Assembly: GCF_014353015.1 (NCBI RefSeq)
Contig: NZ_CP060704.1
Coordinates: forward strand, 2,443,001 to 2,507,000
Origin: Chitinimonas koreensis
GTDB taxonomy: Bacteria > Pseudomonadota > Gammaproteobacteria > Burkholderiales > Chitinimonadaceae
Length of the DNA: 64,000 bases
Reading direction: 5' to 3'
The notes under the pieces were generated by a model. That model saw only the letters and a list, made by a program, of their open reading frames with translations, made no database searches and had not been told where the DNA came from. Shown one piece after another: positions 18,527-36,262 of this stretch (within the stretch, counting starts at the first letter, position 1; each line of letters begins with the position of its first letter). A program made the translations under genes and the position numbers.

Positions 18527-18673
18527 CGCCTCACGCCTCACGCCTCACGCCTCACGCCTCACGCCTCACGCCTCACGCCTCACGCCTCACGCCTCACGCC
18601 TCACGCCTCACGCCTCACGCCTCACGCCTCACGCCTCACGCCTCACGCCTCACGCCTCACGCCTCACGCCTCA
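18527..18673. repeat. Perfect 21-copy heptanucleotide tandem array (CGCCTCA / TGAGGCG)
   Basis: 147 bp = 21 uninterrupted copies of a 7-bp unit. Read on the minus strand the unit is TGAGGCG and the first copy starts exactly with the TGA stop of the cupin gene (complement 18671-18673). The same heptamer forms the edges of the composite repeats at 13190 and 14880, where only four copies are present. No CRISPR-like spacing. Confidence 0.95.
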
Positions 18674-19036
18674 CGGCCGATCGATGATCACCAGGATGCC
18701 GTGGCTGCCCGGTGCGACCGCGTGCGGTACGCCGGCCGGCACGATGCAGAGCTGGCCGGCCTCGACCGCAGCGATCTCCTCGCCCAGGGCCAGGTTCATC
18801 CGGCCTTCGATCACCAGCAGCGCTTCGTCGAAGTCGTGGGTTTCGTCCGGATAGGCGGCCTCGTCCATCCGCAGCACCTTGAGATTGGCGCCGGCCGCCT
18901 GGCCGACGATGCGCGAGCGCCAGGCGGCCGGCAGCGCGGCGGCCAGGTCGGGCAGATCGATGGTCCGGATGCGGTTTGCCTGGGTGTCGACTGGATTCAT
19001 GAGGATTTCGCGGATCGATTGATGGGCCGGCAGCAT
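18671..19036 (-). CDS. Small cupin-domain protein
   Basis: Single-domain cupin of 121 aa (ATG 19036) or 109 aa (ATG 19000, MNPVDTQANRI); neither start has a clear Shine-Dalgarno. Cupin motif 1 is around THDFDEALLVIEGRMNLAL and motif 2 around AGQLCIVPAGVPHAVAPGS; metal ligands would be the H of THDFDE, the E of DFDEA and the H of VPHAV. The substrate is unknown. The stop is the first triplet of the 21-copy heptamer array. Located convergent to the arginine operon and 40 bp beyond the end of dnaE, so it is probably read with or after dnaE. Confidence 0.8.
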   Translation of the reverse strand: MLPAHQSIREILMNPVDTQANRIRTIDLPDLAAALPAAWRSRIVGQAAGANLKVLRMDEAAYPDETHDFDEALLVIEGRMNLALGEEIAAVEAGQLCIVPAGVPHAVAPGSHGILVIIDRP

Positions 19037-19076
19037 GCGAACCGGCTGCCGCCGATGTCGCGGCAGCCGGGCCGGT

Positions 19077-22504
<3,428 letters not shown>

Positions 22505-22634
22505 GGGGCGATTCTACCGCGATGCGGTGGCGGCCGGCCGCGGCCGGCGGGTGGAACGGTTCGGTCGGGTGAGCAGCCGTAGGGCCGACTGCTATCCCGT
22601 CAAGCGGCGGCGAGAGGCGCAAGCAAGGGACATT

Positions 22635-22758
22635 CGCCGCGGAGGACGCCGAGGACACGGAGGAAGGCGGGCTCGATCGGTGGACGGCTGCCGCCCGCCT
22701 CATGTACAGCCCTGAGCGGGAGGGCCTTGCCTCCGCGTCCTCGGCGTCCTCTGCGGTG
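22635..22758. repeat. GAGGACG-type inverted repeat (family B, copy 2)
   Basis: Arms CGCCGCGGAGGACGCCGAGG and CCTCGGCGTCCTCTGCGGTG enclose about 80 bp. Same arms as 2304-2396 but a longer, different loop. It lies in the 319-bp gap between dnaE and the acylphosphatase gene, which otherwise contains no gene; the dnaE promoter should be just upstream of 22504. Confidence 0.8.
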
Positions 22759-22823
22759 CATCTGTTTTATCCGTCAGCGCGCAACGCCGGGCAATTGCGA
22801 TCCCTGCGCTGCCGGGTCGGCGA

Positions 22824-23099
22824 TCAGGCCGTCGGCAGGCGGCTGAAGCCGCGATGGCCGGCCGGCTCGGCCGTCTCCACCACCACCTCGCTGACCCGGG
22901 CGCCGCGCGGGCCCTGGCGCGACCAGGCCAGCAGCGTCTGGACCGCGGCGGCCTCGCCTTCGACATGGGCCTCGACCGAGCCGTCGTGGCGATTGCGCAC
23001 CCAGCCGTTCACCGCCAGCTTGCCGGCCGTCAGCATCATCGCGTTGCGATAGCCGACGCCCTGCACCACGCCGCGGATCAGCAGGTGGCGCGCGATCAT
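22824..23099 (-). CDS. Acylphosphatase
   Basis: Small enzyme (91 aa) hydrolysing acyl phosphates. Signature VQGVGYRNAM near residue 12 has the phosphate-binding loop and catalytic Arg; GWVRNRHDGSVEAHVEG carries the conserved Asn. The ATG at 23099 overlaps the TGA of the HAD gene by 4 bp, so it is the last gene of the metG, acetyltransferase, HAD, acylphosphatase minus-strand series. Confidence 0.93.
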   Translation of the reverse strand: MIARHLLIRGVVQGVGYRNAMMLTAGKLAVNGWVRNRHDGSVEAHVEGEAAAVQTLLAWSRQGPRGARVSEVVVETAEPAGHRGFSRLPTA

Positions 23100-23764
23100 G
23101 CCGGGAAGGCCGCGTGCAGGATGCCGTGGGCGTCGGTCAGCGAGGCGACGATGCGATGGCCGAAGGCGCGTACCTCTTCGCTCGGCGCCTTGATGTCGGG
23201 CACCTGGATCGGCGTCATGCCGGCTGCCAGCGCGGCGCGCACGCCGGGCTCGGAATCCTCCAGCACCAGGCATTGCGCCGGCGCCACGCCCAACAGGCCG
23301 GCGGCCTTGAGGTAGATGTCGGGCGCCGGCTTGGGATGCTCGACGTCGCTGCCGGTGACGACCACCTCGAAGTGGCGCGCCAGGCCGGTACGGGCCAGGT
23401 TCTGCTCGGCGCGCACGCGCTTGGTGGAGGTGGCGACCGCCTTGGGGATGCCGAGCGCGTCGAGCCAGGCCAGGAGCTCGGCGATGCCGGCCTTGAGCGG
23501 CAGACCGGCCTCGACGCGCGCGCTGTAGAGCTCGTCGGTGCGCAGCGAGACCGCGTCGATGTCGGCATCGCGGAAGCGCTCGACCAGCATGGCGTGGCAC
23601 AGCCGGTCGTGCAGGCCGACCATGCTGTGCAGCAGCGCATCGTCGAACTCCAGCGCGTGCTCGGCGGCGGCGATGCGCCAGCATTCGAGCACCGCGCGCT
23701 CGCTGTCGATCATCAGGCCGTCCATGTCGAACAGGACGGCGGCCGGGGTGAAGTCGAGTTTCAT
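23096..23764 (-). CDS. HAD-superfamily phosphatase (beta-phosphoglucomutase/YniC-like)
   Basis: 222 aa, HAD subfamily IA. Motif I LFDMDGLMIDSE with nucleophile Asp at about 14, motif II ATST, motif III Lys in GSDVEHPKPAPDIY and motif IV LVLEDSEPGV. The helical cap between motifs I and II fits sugar-phosphate phosphatases or phosphoglycolate-type enzymes. It overlaps its neighbours on both sides by 4 bp (acetyltransferase upstream, acylphosphatase downstream). Substrate not determinable. Confidence 0.9.
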   Translation of the reverse strand: MKLDFTPAAVLFDMDGLMIDSERAVLECWRIAAAEHALEFDDALLHSMVGLHDRLCHAMLVERFRDADIDAVSLRTDELYSARVEAGLPLKAGIAELLAWLDALGIPKAVATSTKRVRAEQNLARTGLARHFEVVVTGSDVEHPKPAPDIYLKAAGLLGVAPAQCLVLEDSEPGVRAALAAGMTPIQVPDIKAPSEEVRAFGHRIVASLTDAHGILHAAFPA

Positions 23765-24321
23765 TGCTTGTCCTTGAGGGCGGGGCTCCACTCGCCGGCC
23801 AAGAGGCCGTAGCAGACCAGGTCGTGGTAGCGGCCGCCCCAGTAGCCGCTGTCGCGCAGCAGGCCTTCCTGGCGGAAGCCGAGCCGTTCGGCCAGCCGGC
23901 GCGAGGCCGCGTTGTCGGGGTGGATCTCGGCCTGCACGCGATGCAGCCGCATCTCGCCGAAGCCGTAGCCGAGCACCGCGCGCAGCGCTTCGCTCATCAA
24001 GCCTTGACCCTGGCAGTCGCGGGCGAGTTCGTAGCCGAGCGCAGCATTGCGCCAGGAGCGGTTCCACTTGAACAGGCCGGCCGAGCCGATCAGCCGGCGG
24101 TCGCTCTTGCGCACCAGGCCCCAGCGCGTGCCGGGGTTGGGCTGGCGGCGCCAGCCGGCGAACATCTCGACCAGTTGCAGCGCCTGTTCGCGCGTGGCGA
24201 TCGGATCGGCGCCGAACCAGCGCATGGTCTCGGCATCGCCGTGGATGGACAGCAGCGCGTCGGCATCGGCATGGCCCAGTTCGCGCAGCAGCAGGCGGGG
24301 TGTTTCGAGGGTGGGGAACAT
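23761..24321 (-). CDS. GNAT acetyltransferase, RimJ/RimL-like
   Basis: 186 aa with the usual start MFPTLETPRLLLREL. Core motifs: WGLVRKSDRRLIGSAGLF, then the CoA-binding ELARDCQGQGLMSEALRAVL (Q/R-x-x-G-x-G/A) and HPDNAASRRLAERLGF. Such proteins acetylate N-termini of ribosomal proteins or small amines. It begins 65 bp after metG ends and overlaps the HAD gene, implying one transcript. Confidence 0.9.
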   Translation of the reverse strand: MFPTLETPRLLLRELGHADADALLSIHGDAETMRWFGADPIATREQALQLVEMFAGWRRQPNPGTRWGLVRKSDRRLIGSAGLFKWNRSWRNAALGYELARDCQGQGLMSEALRAVLGYGFGEMRLHRVQAEIHPDNAASRRLAERLGFRQEGLLRDSGYWGGRYHDLVCYGLLAGEWSPALKDKQ

Positions 24322-24386
24322 CGTCGTCCAGGCAAGGAACGGCCGCCGTCCCGCGCGGTGCGCGGACGCGGCGGCCGGGCGCGCCG

Positions 24387-26407
24387 TCAGCTCACGCGCA
24401 TGCCGGGCTGGGCGCCGGCGTGCGGCTCGAGCAGGTAGAGGCCGGGCCTTCGCCGCTGGCGGCCAGCACCATGCCTTCGGACAGGCCGAACTTCATCTTG
24501 CGCGGCGCCAGGTTGGCCACCATCACCGTCAGCTTGCCGACCAGGTCCTCGGGCTTGTAGGCCGACTTGATGCCGGAGAACACGTTGCGGGTGTGGTCGC
24601 CCAGGTCCAGCGTCAGCTGCAGCAGCTTCTCGGCGCCCTCGACATGCTTGCAGTCGACGATCTTGGCGATGCGCAGGTCGAGCTTGGCGAAGTCGTCGAT
24701 GTTGATGGTCGGCGCGAGCGGCTCGACCTTGGGGCCGGCCGGCGCGGCGGCGGCCGCCGCGTTCTGCTTGTTGGCCTCGACCAGCGCCTCGACCTGCTTG
24801 GGATCGATGCGCGTCATCAGGTGCTGGTAGGGCTGGATCGCATGGTCGAGCAGCAGGGTCTGGGCGTCGTCCCATTGCAGCGGTGCGACGGCCAGGAAGG
24901 CCTCGACGTCGGCGGCCAGCTTGGGCAGCACCGGCTTGAGGTAGACGGTGAGGATGCGGAACAGGTTGATCAGCAGCGAGCAGGCGCCGTGCAGCTCGGC
25001 GTCGCGGCCCTGCTGCTTGGCCAGCTCCCACGGCTTCACCTGGTCGACGTACTGGTTCACCTCGTCGGTCAGCGCCATGATCTCGCGCACCGCGCGGCTG
25101 TACTCGCGCGCCTCGAAGCTGTCGGCCAGGCTCTGGGCGGCGCCTTGCAGCTTGGCGACCAGCGCGCTGTCGGGCAGCGCGGCGGCCAGGCGGCCGTCGA
25201 AGCGCTTGGCGATGAAGCCGGCGGCGCGGCTGGCGATGTTGATGTACTTGCCGACCAGGTCGCTGTTCACCCGCAGCACGAAGTCGTCGAGCGCCAGGTC
25301 GGCGTCCTCGATCTTGCTGTTGAGCTTGGCGGCGTAGTAGTAGCGCAGCCATTCCGGGTTGAGGCCGGCGTCGAGGTATTCGCGCGCGGTGATGCCGGTG
25401 CCGCGCGACTTCGACATCTTCTGGCCGTTGACGGTCAGGAAGCCGTGGACGTTGACCGCGCTCGGCGTGCGGTAGCCGCTGTACTTCAGCATCGCCGGCC
25501 AGAACAGCGCGTGGAAGTAGAGGATGTCCTTGCCGATGAAGTGGTAGAGCTCGGCGTCCGAGTCGACCTTCCACCAGGCGTCGAAATCCTCGCCGATGCG
25601 GTCGAACAGGTTCTTGCTCGAGCCCATGTAGCCGACCGGCGCATCGAGCCAGACATAGAAGTACTTGCCCGGCGCGTCGGGGATCTCGAAGCCGAAGTAG
25701 GGCGCGTCGCGGCTGATGTCCCAGTCCTGCAGGCCGGCCTCGAACCATTCGTTCATCTTGTTGGCGGCCTCGGGCTGCAGCCGGCCGGCTTCGCGGGTCC
25801 AGTGGCGCAGGAATTCCTCGCAGTCGCCGAGCTTGAAGAAGAAGTGCTCGGATTCGCGCAGCTCGGGCGTGGCGCCGGAGACGGTGGAGTAGGGGTTCTT
25901 CAGCTCGGTCGGGCCGTAGGTGGCGCCGCAGACCTCGCAGTTGTCGCCGTACTGGTCCTTGGCCGAACACTTGGGGCATTCGCCCTTGACGAAGCGGTCG
26001 GGCAGGAACATCTGCTTCTGCGGATCGAACAGCTGGCTGATCACCCGGCTGGTGATCTTGCCGTCGGCGCGCAGGCGGCGGTAGATCTCGTAGGAGAGTT
26101 CGCGCGTCTCGTCCGAATCGGTGCTGTAGAAATTGTCGAAGCCGATGTGGAAGCCCTTGAAATCGGCCTCCTGCACGTCGTGCATGCGCTCGACCAGCTC
26201 CTTGGGGCTGATGCCCTGCTTCTCGGCGCTGATCATGATCGGCGTGCCGTGGGTATCCGTGGCGCAGCAGTAGTAGCAGGTATGGCCGCGCATCTTCTGG
26301 AACCGCGCCCAGATGTCGGTCTGGACGTACTCGACCATATGGCCGAGGTGCAGTGCGGCATTGGCGTAGGGCAGGGCGGAAGTGACGAGGATCTTGCGTT
26401 TGGACAC
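24387..26407 (-). CDS. metG: Methionyl-tRNA synthetase (apparent frameshift near 24443)
   Basis: Charges tRNA-Met. ATG 26407. HLGH at 20-23, a zinc knuckle with Cys 144, 147, 157 and 160, KMSKS at 330-334, anticodon-binding helices, and a C-terminal EMAP-like tRNA-binding domain starting near FAKLDLRIAKI. Near 24443 the CCCGG run lacks a base: the frame goes to ASTCSS..., while the correct frame gives GLYLLEPHAGAQPGMRVS ending at 24387. Corrected length is about 674 aa, as expected. Essential gene, so a sequencing error is likely. Confidence 0.95.
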
Positions 26408-26505
26408 GGCAGTACCCGTTTCTATGTTGCGATGCGGAAGCTGCCGATTATAGCCGAAGGGCTTAGAATGACGGCCCCTCGTGCTGTACCCCTCGATTCG
26501 CCCAC

Positions 26506-27348
26506 ATGCTCGTCCAGACCGTCGACTACTGCGCCAACGACGCGCCGGCCCGCCTGATCGCCTCGCTGCGCGAGACCGGCTTCGCCGTGCTGGTGCGCCA
26601 TCCGCTGCCGGTCTGGCTGATCGACGGCATCTACCGCGACTGGCTGGCCTTCTTCGATGGCGAGGCCAAGGCCGATTACCGTTTCTGCCCCGAGAAGCAG
26701 GACGGCTGGTTCCCGCCCAGCGTGTCGGAGACCGCGCGCGGCCGCAGCGTGCGCGACCTCAAGGAGTTCTATCACGTCTACCCCTGGGGCCGGATCCCGG
26801 CCGGGCTGCGCCGCGACGCGCTGGCCTACCACGGCACGGCGACCGCGCTGGCGGCCGAACTGCTCGGCTGGATCGAGGACGCGCTGCCGGCCGAAGTGGC
26901 GGCCGGCCTGTCCGAGCCCTTGTCGGGCATGATCAAGGCCAGCCCCAACACCCTGCTGCGGGTGCTGCGCTACCCGCCGCTGGCCGGCGACGAGCCGCCC
27001 GGCGCGCTGCGCGCCGCCGAGCACGAGGACATCAACCTGATCACCCTGCTGCCGGCCGCCAGCGCGCCGGGGCTCGAGGTGCGCGACCGCCAGGGCCGCT
27101 GGCACGCGGTGCCGTGCGCCAGCGGCGCACTGGTGATCAACGTCGGCGACATGCTGCAGGAGGCGACCGCCGGCTGGCTGCCGTCCACCCCGCACCGGGT
27201 GGTCAACCCGGTCGGCGCCGAGGCCGCGCAGTCGCGCATCTCGCTGCCGCTGTTCCTGCATCCGCGCAGCGAAGTGGTCCTGTCGGCCCGCCATACCGCC
27301 GGCAGCTATCTCGACGAACGCCTGCGCGAGCTCGGCGTGCGCAACTGA
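26506..27348 (+). CDS. 2-oxoglutarate/Fe(II)-dependent oxygenase, isopenicillin N synthase-like
   Basis: 280 aa. The double-stranded beta-helix core has the iron ligands H-x-D...H: His and Asp in AAEHEDINLITLL and His in WLPSTPHRVVNP, plus the 2OG-binding R-x-S in SRISLPLFLH. The N-terminal part (RHPLPVWLIDGIYRDWLAFF) matches the DIOX_N-like region. Family members hydroxylate or desaturate small molecules; the substrate here is unknown. Divergent from metG with 98 bp between. Confidence 0.88.
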   Translation: MLVQTVDYCANDAPARLIASLRETGFAVLVRHPLPVWLIDGIYRDWLAFFDGEAKADYRFCPEKQDGWFPPSVSETARGRSVRDLKEFYHVYPWGRIPAGLRRDALAYHGTATALAAELLGWIEDALPAEVAAGLSEPLSGMIKASPNTLLRVLRYPPLAGDEPPGALRAAEHEDINLITLLPAASAPGLEVRDRQGRWHAVPCASGALVINVGDMLQEATAGWLPSTPHRVVNPVGAEAAQSRISLPLFLHPRSEVVLSARHTAGSYLDERLRELGVRN

Positions 27349-27416
27349 TCTATATGATATATGAATCGTCGCGGCGCAGACGCCACCCGCGGCGGCATCC
27401 AAGGAGTCTTGCCGAT

Positions 27417-28504
27417 ATGACCAGCCAAGCCGAACTGCTCGACGCGCTGAAGACCTGCATCGATCCCGACACCGGCCGCGACTACGTCGCCATGCGCGCG
27501 GTGCGCGATCTCAAGTGCGAGGACGGCCAGGCCAGCCTCACGCTGTGCCTGCCTTACCCGGCGCTGAGCCGCCATGCCGAGCTGGCGGCGCAGATCGAAG
27601 GCGTATTGCAGCAGGTGGCCGGGGTGTCGAACGCCACGGTGAAGGTCATGACCCAGATCGAGCCGCATACCGTGCAGCGCGGCCTTACGCCGCTGCCGGG
27701 CGTGAAGAACATCATCGCCGTCGCCAGCGGCAAGGGCGGCGTCGGCAAGTCGACCACCGCGGTCAACCTGGCGCTGGCGCTGGCCGCGGAGGGGCCCGCG
27801 TCGGCATCCTCGACGCCGACATCTACGGTCCGTCGCAGCCGATGATGCTGGGCCTGCAGGAGCAGAAGCCCGAATCGCCCGACGGCAAGTCCATCGTCCC
27901 GCTGCGCGCCTACGGCCTGCAGGCGATGTCGATCGGCTTCCTGATCGATGCCGAGCAGCCGATGGTCTGGCGCGGCCCGATGGTGACCCAGGCGCTGATG
28001 CAGCTCTTGAACGACACGCGCTGGGACGACCTCGACTACCTGCTGATCGACCTGCCGCCCGGCACCGGCGACATCCAGCTGACGCTGAGCCAGCGCGTGC
28101 CGGTGACCGGCGCGGTGATCGTGACCACGCCGCAGGACATCGCCCTGCTCGACGCGCGCAAGGGCCTCAAGATGTTCGAGAAGGTCGGCGTGCCGGTGGT
28201 CGGCGTGGTCGAGAACATGGCGATGCACATCTGCTCGAACTGCGGCCATGTCGAGGCGATCTTCGGCGAGGGCGGCGGCGCGCGGATGGCCGGCGAGTAC
28301 GGCGTCGAGCTGCTCGGCCAGTTGCCGCTCGAGATGTCGATCCGGCTCTCGACCGACGCCGGCAAGCCCAGCGTGGCGGCTGACCCGGGCGGTACCGTGG
28401 CCGGCCTCTACAAGGCCATCGCGCGCAAGGTCGCGGTCAAGATCGGCGAGAAGGCGCGGGATTTCTCGGCTAAGCTGCCGAAGATCGTCATCCAGAACAC
28501 TTAA
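27417..28504 (+). CDS. mrp: Iron-sulfur cluster carrier ATPase Mrp/ApbC (apparent frameshift near 27794)
   Basis: P-loop ATPase that delivers Fe-S clusters. ATG 27417. An N-terminal MIP18/DUF59 domain (residues 1-85) is followed by deviant Walker A GKGGVGKST at 105-113; the rest continues in the next frame as ILDADIYGPSQPMMLG, IDLPPGTGDIQLTL, and the CSNCG motif for the bridging cluster. The break is in GGGGCCCG at 27791-27797; one extra base gives ...AAEGARVGILDAD and 363 aa, the normal size. Probably a sequencing deletion. Confidence 0.94.
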
Positions 28505-28551
28505 TCGCATATCCGCGGCGCATAGCCGCCGCGAACGCACGGAGCAAGGGA

Positions 28552-29127
28552 ATGAGCATCAAGTCCGACCGCTGGATCCGCCGGATGGCGCAGGAACACG
28601 GCATGATCGAGCCGTTCGAGCCCGGCCAGGTGCGCTATGTGAACGAGCAGAAGATCGTCTCCTACGGCACCTCGAGCTACGGCTACGACATCCGCTGCGC
28701 CGACGAATTCAAGGTCTTCACCAACCTCAACTCGACCATCGTCGACCCGAAGAACTTCGACCAGAACAGCTTCGTCGACGTCTCCGGCAAGGGCTACTGC
28801 ATCATCCCGCCCAACTCGTTCGCGCTAGCACGCACCGTCGAATACTTCCGCATCCCGCGCAACGTGCTGACCATCTGCCTCGGCAAATCGACCTATGCGC
28901 GCTGCGGCATCATCGTCAACGTCACGCCGTTCGAGCCCGAGTGGGAAGGCTACGTCACGCTGGAGTTCTCCAACACCACGCCGCTGCCGGCCAAGATCTA
29001 CGCCGGTGAGGGCTGCGCCCAGGTGCTGTTCCTCGAAGCCGATCCGGACGACATCTGCGAGACGTCCTACCGCGATCGCGGCGGCAAATACCAGGGCCAG
29101 GTCGGCGTCACGCTGCCCAAGACCTGA
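28552..29127 (+). CDS. dcd: dCTP deaminase
   Basis: Converts dCTP to dUTP for thymidylate synthesis; trimer. 191 aa. MSIKSDRWIRRMA at the N-terminus, GYDIRCADEF, the phosphate-binding LGKSTYARCGI, and the catalytic Glu in the FEPEWEGYVTLEFSN segment. C-terminal GKYQGQ closes the active site. Follows mrp after 47 bp, likely co-transcribed. Confidence 0.95.
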   Translation: MSIKSDRWIRRMAQEHGMIEPFEPGQVRYVNEQKIVSYGTSSYGYDIRCADEFKVFTNLNSTIVDPKNFDQNSFVDVSGKGYCIIPPNSFALARTVEYFRIPRNVLTICLGKSTYARCGIIVNVTPFEPEWEGYVTLEFSNTTPLPAKIYAGEGCAQVLFLEADPDDICETSYRDRGGKYQGQVGVTLPKT

Positions 29128-29192
29128 GGCGGGCAGGGAACCGAAACGCCGGTCCGCGCTCTGAAGGTTTCGCCTAGGGTCGGCGAATTCGG

Positions 29193-29207
29193 ATAGTGAA
29201 ATCCTAT
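29193..29207 (+). promoter_or_regulatory. Possible OxyR half-site upstream of the peroxiredoxin gene
   Basis: ATAG, seven bases, CTAT: the spacing of one OxyR dimer half-site. It lies 100 bp before the start of the AhpC-type gene, a classical OxyR target. The second half-site expected seven bases on is poor, so this is a weak call. Confidence 0.35.
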
Positions 29208-29307
29208 CGCAACATTGAGCTTTTTAAATTGGACGCCAGGCCGCCCGCGGCCTAAATTTCGGCGTCTAGCTTCAACCACTCGTTCAAACGACTTCAGGAG
29301 AACCGAT

Positions 29308-29910
<603 letters not shown>

Positions 29911-29932
29911 TACGCGCCGGCTGTATATGAAG

Positions 29933-29956
29933 AACCCCGCTCCGGCGGGGTTTTTT
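29933..29956 (+). terminator. Rho-independent terminator after peroxiredoxin gene
   Basis: ACCCCGC / GCGGGGT stem with TCCG loop followed by TTTTTT, 22 bp after the stop. Confidence 0.95.
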
Positions 29957-30028
29957 ATTGCCTGTGCCGGCCATGGCTTCGTACTAGAGTGAATCCAGAG
30001 GCGCCTGCAGTGCGCAGATGGATACGAA

Positions 30029-30964
30029 ATGAAGACGAACTGGACGAGATGGCTGGGAGCCATGCTGCTGCTGGGCGGCGCCTGTGCGACCGATGCGCCG
30101 AGGCCCTTGCTGCGCGTGGGCTTCAGCGTCGGCTCGCTGGCCAATCCTTTCTACACGGCGCTGATCCATGGCGCGGAGGCACAGGCGCGGCAGATCAACC
30201 CGTCCGTGCAGCTCACCACGCTGGCCAGCGACTATTCCTTGCACAAGCAGCAACTGCAGCTGCGGCGCTTCATCGCGGACAAGGTCGACCTGATTCTGTT
30301 GAACGCGGCCGACCCGGCCAAGCTCAGGCCGGTGATCCGCGATGCGCAGGCGGCCGGCATCGTGGTTGTTGCGGTGGATGTCCGTACCGAAGGCGTCGAT
30401 GCCACGGTGCTGACCGACAACCACCAGGCGGGCGAGCTGGCCTGTACCTATCTTGCCAACTCGCTGCATGGGCAAGGCCGGGTGGTGATCCAGTCGGGGC
30501 CGCCGGTCTCGTCGGTCACCGACCGGGTGAGTGGTTGCCGCAGCGCCTTTGCCCGTTTCCCCGCGATCAAGGTGCTGTCCTATGACGGTGACGGCAAGGC
30601 ATCTCGCTGGGGCGGGATGCAATTGATGCAGACCCAGCTCGAACGTTTCGACGATATCGATGCGGTGTTCGCGATCAACGACCCGCAGGCGCTCGGCGCC
30701 GACATCGCCGCACGCAAGGCCGGGCGGAGCCGGATGATCATCGCTTCGGTGGACGGTGCGCCCGACATCGAACAGGCGCTCAAGTCGGACAGTCTGATCC
30801 GGGCGTCGGCGAGCCAGGATCCTTATCTGATGGCCAGGACCGCGGTGAACGTGGGATACGACATCCTGAACGGCAAGGTGCCGGCCAACCGGATGATCCT
30901 GCTGCCGACCACTTTGGTGACGCGCGACAACCTGCCGCAATACCGCGGCTGGAACAGCCGCTAG
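30029..30964 (+). CDS. Periplasmic sugar-binding protein-like (ribose/galactose family), stand-alone
   Basis: 311 aa, type I periplasmic-binding fold. The N-terminus MKTNWTRWLGAMLLLGGACA is a signal sequence, possibly a lipoprotein signal with an imperfect lipobox (GGAC). Motifs: VGFSVGSLANPFYTALIHGAE, DLILLNAADP, VVVAVDVRTEGVDATVLTDNHQAG, AVFAINDPQALGAD and RMIIASVDGAPD, as in ribose-binding RbsB-like proteins. No ABC ATPase or permease genes are near; it sits between a terminator and the rRNA promoter, so it may be a chemoreceptor ligand carrier or serve a remote transporter. Confidence 0.85.
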   Translation: MKTNWTRWLGAMLLLGGACATDAPRPLLRVGFSVGSLANPFYTALIHGAEAQARQINPSVQLTTLASDYSLHKQQLQLRRFIADKVDLILLNAADPAKLRPVIRDAQAAGIVVVAVDVRTEGVDATVLTDNHQAGELACTYLANSLHGQGRVVIQSGPPVSSVTDRVSGCRSAFARFPAIKVLSYDGDGKASRWGGMQLMQTQLERFDDIDAVFAINDPQALGADIAARKAGRSRMIIASVDGAPDIEQALKSDSLIRASASQDPYLMARTAVNVGYDILNGKVPANRMILLPTTLVTRDNLPQYRGWNSR

Positions 30965-31076
30965 GAGAGGGACTTCAGAACATCGTCAGGACATATAGAG
31001 AGGGAGTGCCGCGACCTCTTATATATGGGGCAAGCAGGTCTGCGAGACCCGTTTTGAAAATTCTTGCACGAAGGTG

Positions 31077-31105
31077 TTGACGAGTCTGGCGGTGATCCGT
31101 ATAGT
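31077..31105 (+). promoter_or_regulatory. rRNA operon promoter
   Basis: TTGACG (31077-31082), 17-bp spacer, TATAGT (31100-31105): near-consensus sigma-70 promoter about 205 bp before the 16S gene, preceded by an AT-rich stretch that could act as an UP element. Confidence 0.85.
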
Positions 31106-31183
31106 TCGCATCTCTGCTGCTGACGCAGACGAAAACGAAGCGAAAACGAACGAGTCTAGCCGAGTTTGAGTGCGAAAGCAAAC

Positions 31184-31195
31184 GCTCTTTAACAA
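31184..31195 (+). promoter_or_regulatory. boxA antitermination site in rRNA leader
   Basis: GCTCTTTAACAA matches the bacterial boxA consensus bound by NusB/S10, placed between promoter and 16S gene as in other rrn operons. A second boxA-like ATCTTTAAAA is in the 16S-23S spacer near 33221. Confidence 0.8.
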
Positions 31196-31310
31196 GATAC
31201 AACCGATAAGCGTAGGCGCTTGGCGAAGGATGCCAAGGCTTACGTTGAATTGAAATCGTTTCGACGGTTTTGATTTTGCAATACGCCAAATGAAGCAATT
31301 TAAACAGAGA

Positions 31311-32842
<1,532 letters not shown>

Positions 32843-32909
32843 GAGAAAATGGCGCTGTAGCCAAGTGTCTACACTTATCGGTTGTAGTAGTTAGAGAAGT
32901 ACGGGAGCT

Positions 32910-32986
32910 GGGTCAGTAGCTCAGTCGGTTAGAGCACCGTCTTGATAAGGCGGGGGTCATAGGTTCGATTCCTATCTGACCCACCA
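32910..32986 (+). tRNA. tRNA-Ile (GAT)
   Basis: 77 nt cloverleaf in the 16S-23S spacer. Acceptor GGGTCAG pairs with CTGACCC; anticodon GAT at 32944-32946 in CTTGATAAG; T arm AGGTTCGATTCCT; CCA encoded. Confidence 0.98.
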
Positions 32987-32997
32987 GTAACTCGATT

Positions 32998-33072
32998 GGG
33001 GCATAGCTCAGCTGGGAGAGCACCTGCTTTGCAAGCAGGGGGTCGTCGGTTCGATCCCGTCTGCCTCCACCA
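32998..33072 (+). tRNA. tRNA-Ala (TGC), one G short at the 5' end
   Basis: Anticodon TGC in CTTTGCAAG, T arm GGTTCGATCCC, encoded CCA. Betaproteobacterial tRNA-Ala normally begins GGGGGCA to pair with TGCCTCC; only four G are present here, making 75 nt and leaving the first acceptor pair open. Given the other one-base losses in G/C runs in this window, a missing G at 32998-33001 is likely to be a read error. Confidence 0.96.
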
Positions 33073-33400
33073 CATCGTTGCCGGGCTGGAAAGCGGAACG
33101 GGAGGATGTGGACAGGAACGAGAGTCCAGACAAGAGAATATTGAGCGTTGCGACGAGAGTCGCATGGCGGAGTATTTTATTGTTTGGCTTCTTGGCCGAA
33201 TGGACGAAAGTCTGTACTTGATCTTTAAAAAAATGGAAGAAGTAACCAATGTAGTTCAATGACGAACTGGGCGATGAAAGTTGCCTGGGGAGTTGTAAAG
33301 GACTGCAATGGGTTGATTGTATCGACAGCTGGATCGTTCGAAAGAATGGATCTGGCATCGCAAACACCTGTAATCGATGCTTAGGCATTTTAGGTTATAG

Positions 33401-36262
<2,862 letters not shown>

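Noticed and set aside
18527..18673. Possible CRISPR or minisatellite coding repeat
   Set aside because: Units are contiguous with no spacers and only 7 bp, and the plus-strand frame across it is just repeated codons. It is a simple tandem repeat.
24047..26557. 836-codon plus-strand open frame
   Set aside because: Antisense of metG and the acetyltransferase gene, no motifs or ribosome-binding site.
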